A stretch of DNA of 9,544 nt from Sulfuricurvum sp. (GTDB lineage: Bacteria > Campylobacterota > Campylobacteria > Campylobacterales > Sulfurimonadaceae), in contig JACXUE010000047.1 in NCBI GenBank assembly GCA_014764075.1, forward strand, positions 1-9,544, read 5' to 3'. Both the position numbers and the translations under genes were made by a program. The notes under the pieces are model-generated. The model was not told the origin of the DNA, did no database searches, and saw only the letters and a program-made list of their open reading frames with translations. This document shows, piece after piece, positions 7,049-9,544 of this stretch (position 1 is the stretch's first letter; the number at the start of each line of letters is the position of its first letter).

Positions 7049-8584
7049 CTAACTGAGCCACAACGCTACATGATAGGCGACAAATGCAAGCGAATACGCC
7101 ACAATCGTCGTAAAGATAAACAGATATCCGAAATATTTGATGCCGCCTGCTTCACGGGTAAAAACGACCGATGCCGCCAAACACGGCAGATAAGTCATAA
7201 TCACGACGATAAATGCCACTGCCGAAGCGAACGGAATCTGAGCTCCGATGGTTTTTAACAACGAGCTATCCTCTTCGGTCATATCGCTCCCGAGCGAATA
7301 CAAAACTCCCATCGTCGAAACGACAACTTCTTTTGCCGCCAATCCTGTTTGGAGCGCAACCGCCATTTTCCAGTCAAAGCCAAGCGGTGCAAACGCCGGT
7401 TCGATCGCATGACCGATCTGGCCCAAAAAGCTTTGAGAAAGTTGTGCTTCGGCGAGCTGATTTTCGAAACTCTTTTTCTCTTCTTCCGTAACGGCCGCTT
7501 CTATTTTAGCTCCAAACAGTTCATCCAAAGAGCAATTTTTGGGATAGGTACTCAAAAACCACACCAACATCGATGCAGCGGCGATAAACGTCCCCGCTTT
7601 TTTCATATACATCATTGTTTTTGTTACGACGGTGTGCCAAATCAGTTTCACCGAGGGGAGACGATATTTGGGCATCTCCATAACGAACGGTTCATCGATC
7701 CCTTTGAAAGCGGTGAGTTTCAATATTTTTGCCGCTATCAACCCGATCATCGCACCGAGTATATAGATGCCGAACAATACATTCCCTGCCATCTCCGGAG
7801 CGAAAAAAGCCCCCGTAAAGAGAACATAAACAGGGAGCCTCGCACCGCAGCTCATAAACCCAATGACAAACAGCGTCAAAAGACGGTCACGGTCGTTTTT
7901 AAGAATTCGTGCCGACATGTACGCCGGAATCGAACACCCAAATCCCGATACCAATGGGATAAACGATTGACCGTGAAGACCGAATTTGTGGAAAAACCCA
8001 TCGAGCAAAAACGCGACCCGAGACATATACCCCGTCGATTCGAGCAGTGCAATTCCGACAAACAAGATCACGATATTGGGGACAAAAAGAACAACCGCCC
8101 CAACCCCTGCAATCACCCCATCAACGATAAGAGAGCGGATCTCATCATTCGCAATCGTACCGCCTACAATCTCGCCAAACCAAACAAAAAAAGCATCGAT
8201 CCAATCCATCGGGATCGAGCCGATCTCAAACGTCAGTTGAAACAACCCCCACATAAAAAAGAGGAAAATCGGGATACCAAAGATCGGATGAATCAGGATA
8301 CTGTCGATTTTTTCAGTTGTCGATTTTTTCTCCGGCGCTTTTGGTCTCACTTTCACCGCTTCGGCTATTATCCCTCGGTTAAACGAAAGATATTCCTCAG
8401 CTAGTGCCTCTTTCATATCATCGGTATCGTGATGGAGCAATACATGGCGATCCGCCTCGATCAGCATCGGCTGTAGCTCTGTCCAAAGCGGATTATCGTG
8501 TAAAACACGATAGGTTTTCTGCTCTTTTTGGAGCAAATTGATGGCGATATTACGATTGGAGATCGATGCTTTGAACTTATGCAC
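7049..8584 (-). CDS. feoB: Ferrous iron transporter FeoB, C-terminal membrane part (fragment of a disrupted feoB)
   Basis: These 511 residues hold the tail of the cytoplasmic helical domain (SISNRNIAINLLQKEQ, about 7-75) and the FeoB permease. Membrane segments begin near residue 97 (HPIFGIPIFLFFMWGLF), and FeoB motifs follow: GFGCSIPAYMSARIL (214-228), MSCGARLPVYVLF (244-256), DEPFVMEMPKYRLP, GLAAKEVVVSTMGVLYSLG (414-432) and YLPCLAASVV, with the conserved cysteines. The membrane part looks intact to the C-terminus. The frame opens at a GTG at 8584, directly after an in-frame TGA, with no ribosome site, overlapping the end of the N-terminal fragment by 8 bp. Any translation would need reinitiation there. 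Without the complete G domain it is unlikely to import Fe2+ normally. feoB is read here as a pseudogene, or as intact if the junction is a sequencing or assembly error. Confidence 0.88.
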   Translation of the reverse strand: MHKFKASISNRNIAINLLQKEQKTYRVLHDNPLWTELQPMLIEADRHVLLHHDTDDMKEALAEEYLSFNRGIIAEAVKVRPKAPEKKSTTEKIDSILIHPIFGIPIFLFFMWGLFQLTFEIGSIPMDWIDAFFVWFGEIVGGTIANDEIRSLIVDGVIAGVGAVVLFVPNIVILFVGIALLESTGYMSRVAFLLDGFFHKFGLHGQSFIPLVSGFGCSIPAYMSARILKNDRDRLLTLFVIGFMSCGARLPVYVLFTGAFFAPEMAGNVLFGIYILGAMIGLIAAKILKLTAFKGIDEPFVMEMPKYRLPSVKLIWHTVVTKTMMYMKKAGTFIAAASMLVWFLSTYPKNCSLDELFGAKIEAAVTEEEKKSFENQLAEAQLSQSFLGQIGHAIEPAFAPLGFDWKMAVALQTGLAAKEVVVSTMGVLYSLGSDMTEEDSSLLKTIGAQIPFASAVAFIVVIMTYLPCLAASVVFTREAGGIKYFGYLFIFTTIVAYSLAFVAYHVALWLS

Positions 8585-8942
8585 TCATATTAAGAGCAAT
8601 CACTATCTTTTTGTTCATCGTCATCAATTCAGCGGATAACTGAAGATTTTTCTCCATATTGGTGGAATCGAGGACATTGATAATCAGATCATACTCTTCG
8701 TTACACAAATAATCGTGCGTTACCCTCTCTTCAATTGAGTAATCGGTAAACGCATAAGTTCCTGGTAAATCGACGACACTAAACTCATACCCATTATATT
8801 CAAACGTTACAACAGTTTTTTCAACCGTCACACCAGTGAAATTTCCAACATGCAACCTCGCATTTCCAATGGAGTTAATGAGCATACTTTTACCCACATT
8901 AGGCTGACCAACTAGCGCAACGGTGATTTTTTTAGTCGACAT
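8577..8942 (-). CDS. feoB: Ferrous iron transporter FeoB, N-terminal G-domain fragment (truncated at G4)
   Basis: The first 121 residues of FeoB, a GTPase coupled to Fe2+ import across the inner membrane. G1 is GQPNVGKS (12-19), the G2 region NFTGVTVEK has its Thr near 36, and G3 is DLPG (58-61). The frame then reads ALNMSA and stops, where FeoB has NMxD, the guanine-specificity G4 motif. The aspartate, the G5 loop and the start of the helical domain are absent and do not reappear in any frame here. The bases up to ATGAGTG are compatible with NMSD, so the break falls within the Asp codon. The ATG at 8942 overlaps feoA by 11 bp, with GAGGTG as ribosome site. G+C is about 39% (139 of 360 bases, 8581-8940), below feoA (46%) and the downstream half. 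Confidence 0.88.
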   Translation of the reverse strand: MSTKKITVALVGQPNVGKSMLINSIGNARLHVGNFTGVTVEKTVVTFEYNGYEFSVVDLPGTYAFTDYSIEERVTHDYLCNEEYDLIINVLDSTNMEKNLQLSAELMTMNKKIVIALNMSA

Positions 8943-9180
8943 CAGACACCTCGATTAATTCAGCTTCTTCGCGGCGCAACGCCAATGAGACGTTCCCCAC
9001 TTTAATTTCGTACGTACTGTTATTCAACGCACATTCAAGCATAAAAACCTCCGCCCCTTTCATCAATCCAAAGGAGATCAACCTCTGTTTCAACGGACCG
9101 GTTGCTTTAATCTTAGCAACTTTTACGCGACGACCTTTAGAGCAGGCACTAAGCAGGGTCATTGTAGGCGTTGTCATCAT
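8932..9180 (-). CDS. feoA: Ferrous iron transport accessory protein FeoA
   Basis: A small (82 aa) cytoplasmic SH3-like protein that works with FeoB in Fe2+ uptake, probably by binding it. Family features are the early TLLSACSKGRRVKVAKI strand, PLKQRLISFGLMKGAEVFML (the conserved R-L-x-x-x-G-L/M-x-x-G-x turn) and the closing NVSLALRREEAELIEV, where FeoA usually has ALR at the same place. Two ATGs stand side by side at 9180 and 9177. AAGGA lies 3 nt before the first and 6 nt before the second, so the second may be the true start. A Fur-box-like sequence lies 44-58 bp upstream. It overlaps feoB by 11 bp, the usual tight feoAB arrangement. feoA itself appears intact. Confidence 0.93.
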   Translation of the reverse strand: MMTTPTMTLLSACSKGRRVKVAKIKATGPLKQRLISFGLMKGAEVFMLECALNNSTYEIKVGNVSLALRREEAELIEVSDVD

Positions 9181-9223
9181 TTATCCTTAACTCTGAAGTC
9201 ATAGCCATCTAAAATTTACAAAA

Positions 9224-9238
9224 TAATAATCAATATCA
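9224..9238 (-). promoter_or_regulatory. Candidate Fur box upstream of feoA
   Basis: The minus-strand sequence TGATATTGATTATTA matches 12 of the 14 defined positions of the 7-1-7 Fur consensus TGATAATnATTATCA. It lies in the 79-bp AT-rich gap between tonB and feoA, where iron repression of feo would be expected, and overlaps possible -10/-35 hexamers such as TATGAT and TTGATT. Fur with Fe2+ would block transcription of feoAB when iron is ample. AT-rich sequence matches such patterns easily, so the position matters as much as the score. Confidence 0.55.
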
Positions 9239-9259
9239 TATTAAAACGATCTTAACGAT

Positions 9260-9544
9260 TTACCTGAGCGTGTACTCGATAGGTAAAGTCAAATCGATCA
9301 GCTCATCCTCTAACTCTTTTGGTATAGCTCTGAAGCGACCAATATTTTCCAGCAGCTCTTTTGCTGATTGATCCAACAGCTCAAAGCCCGATGAATCGAT
9401 AACAGAGACGTTTTTTATGGTTCCATCATCTATTACTTTGAATCTTACCGTTACTGTACCCATCTGCTTTAGCCGTTTTGCGTTTTTCGGATACACTTTT
9501 CGCTCATCGATCAATTGACGAATATACGCAATATAGTTTTCTTT
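9260..9544 (-). CDS. tonB: TonB C-terminal domain (energy transducer TonB family), 5' part outside window
   Basis: The frame is open from the window edge (residues KENYIAYIRQLI then DERKVYPKNAKRLK) to a TAA at 9260, giving 94 residues of a TonB C-terminal domain. NYIAYIR, YPKNAKRLKQMGTVTVRFKV, the GTIKNVSVIDSSGFELLDQSA stretch and the final LTLPIEYTLR are all typical. TonB spans the periplasm from its inner-membrane anchor with ExbB/ExbD and delivers energy to outer-membrane iron-siderophore or vitamin B12 receptors. A TTG at 9514 could be misread as a start, but the domain clearly continues upstream, so the gene is partial at the 5' end. The neighbouring feo genes suggest an iron-uptake locus. 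A TonB-like protein of other function (TolA-like) is possible, since the proline-rich spacer and anchor are not visible. Confidence 0.82.
   Translation of the reverse strand, partial: KENYIAYIRQLIDERKVYPKNAKRLKQMGTVTVRFKVIDDGTIKNVSVIDSSGFELLDQSAKELLENIGRFRAIPKELEDELIDLTLPIEYTLR

Noticed and set aside
7349..8404. A 351-codon open frame on the plus strand
   Set aside because: It lies wholly antisense to the FeoB permease, whose motifs are unmistakable; the plus-strand product is rich in Arg, His and Lys with no recognisable domain, as expected of a shadow frame.
7049..8942. feoB as a programmed frameshift or a natural two-protein FeoB
   Set aside because: Slippage cannot supply the missing G4 Asp, G5 and helices, no slippery heptamer is evident at the junction, and the second frame lacks its own ribosome site. 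Deletion fits better.
9260..9514. An 84-residue complete protein starting at the TTG at 9514
   Set aside because: The TonB domain pattern continues upstream in the same open frame to the window edge, so the gene is simply cut off.

Overview
The window fits a free-living Campylobacterota (Epsilonproteobacteria) genome, most likely near Sulfuricurvum/Sulfurimonas. This is inferred from gene content and protein style: a cheV-cheA order, an ArsS-type histidine kinase with the HELKTPIAKGR phosphorylation motif, a GreA beginning xKKEPM, and moderate G+C (roughly 39-50% by hand count of blocks). All twelve genes lie on the minus strand, so transcription runs from high to low coordinates. They are packed with overlaps or short gaps; the only spacers over 50 bp are tonB-feoA (79 bp) and tcdA-greA (about 140 bp). 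There is no gene-free stretch above 300 bp, and I saw no tRNA, rRNA, CRISPR or insertion sequence.

Iron block (about 7049-9544): the C-terminal domain of a TonB-like protein (its 5' part is outside the window), then feoA and feoB for ferrous iron uptake. A strong candidate Fur box lies just upstream of feoA. feoB is broken: the G-domain fragment stops exactly at the G4 motif, and the rest resumes in another frame. The sequence that should lie between them (end of G4, G5 and the start of the helical domain) is missing, so this looks like an internal deletion rather than a point frameshift.

Signalling and stress block (3651-7014): an OmpR-type response regulator and its ArsS-like sensor kinase (ATGA overlap), then surE directly abutting, then a TcdA/CsdL-like ThiF-family protein. 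The tcdA-greA gap holds a nested inverted repeat and a good extended -10 promoter for greA.

Housekeeping and chemotaxis block (1-3512): greA, argC, an LpxH-like metallophosphoesterase, cheV and the start of cheA. The first four genes overlap one another and cheA follows after 10 bp, so they probably form one operon from the greA promoter. Transcript elongation, arginine synthesis, a putative lipid A step and chemotaxis would then be co-transcribed.

No wholly new system is visible. The most notable items are the disrupted feoB with its intact Fur-box context, the nested palindrome before greA, and the LpxH-like enzyme that carries GNHD where classical LpxH has GNRD.
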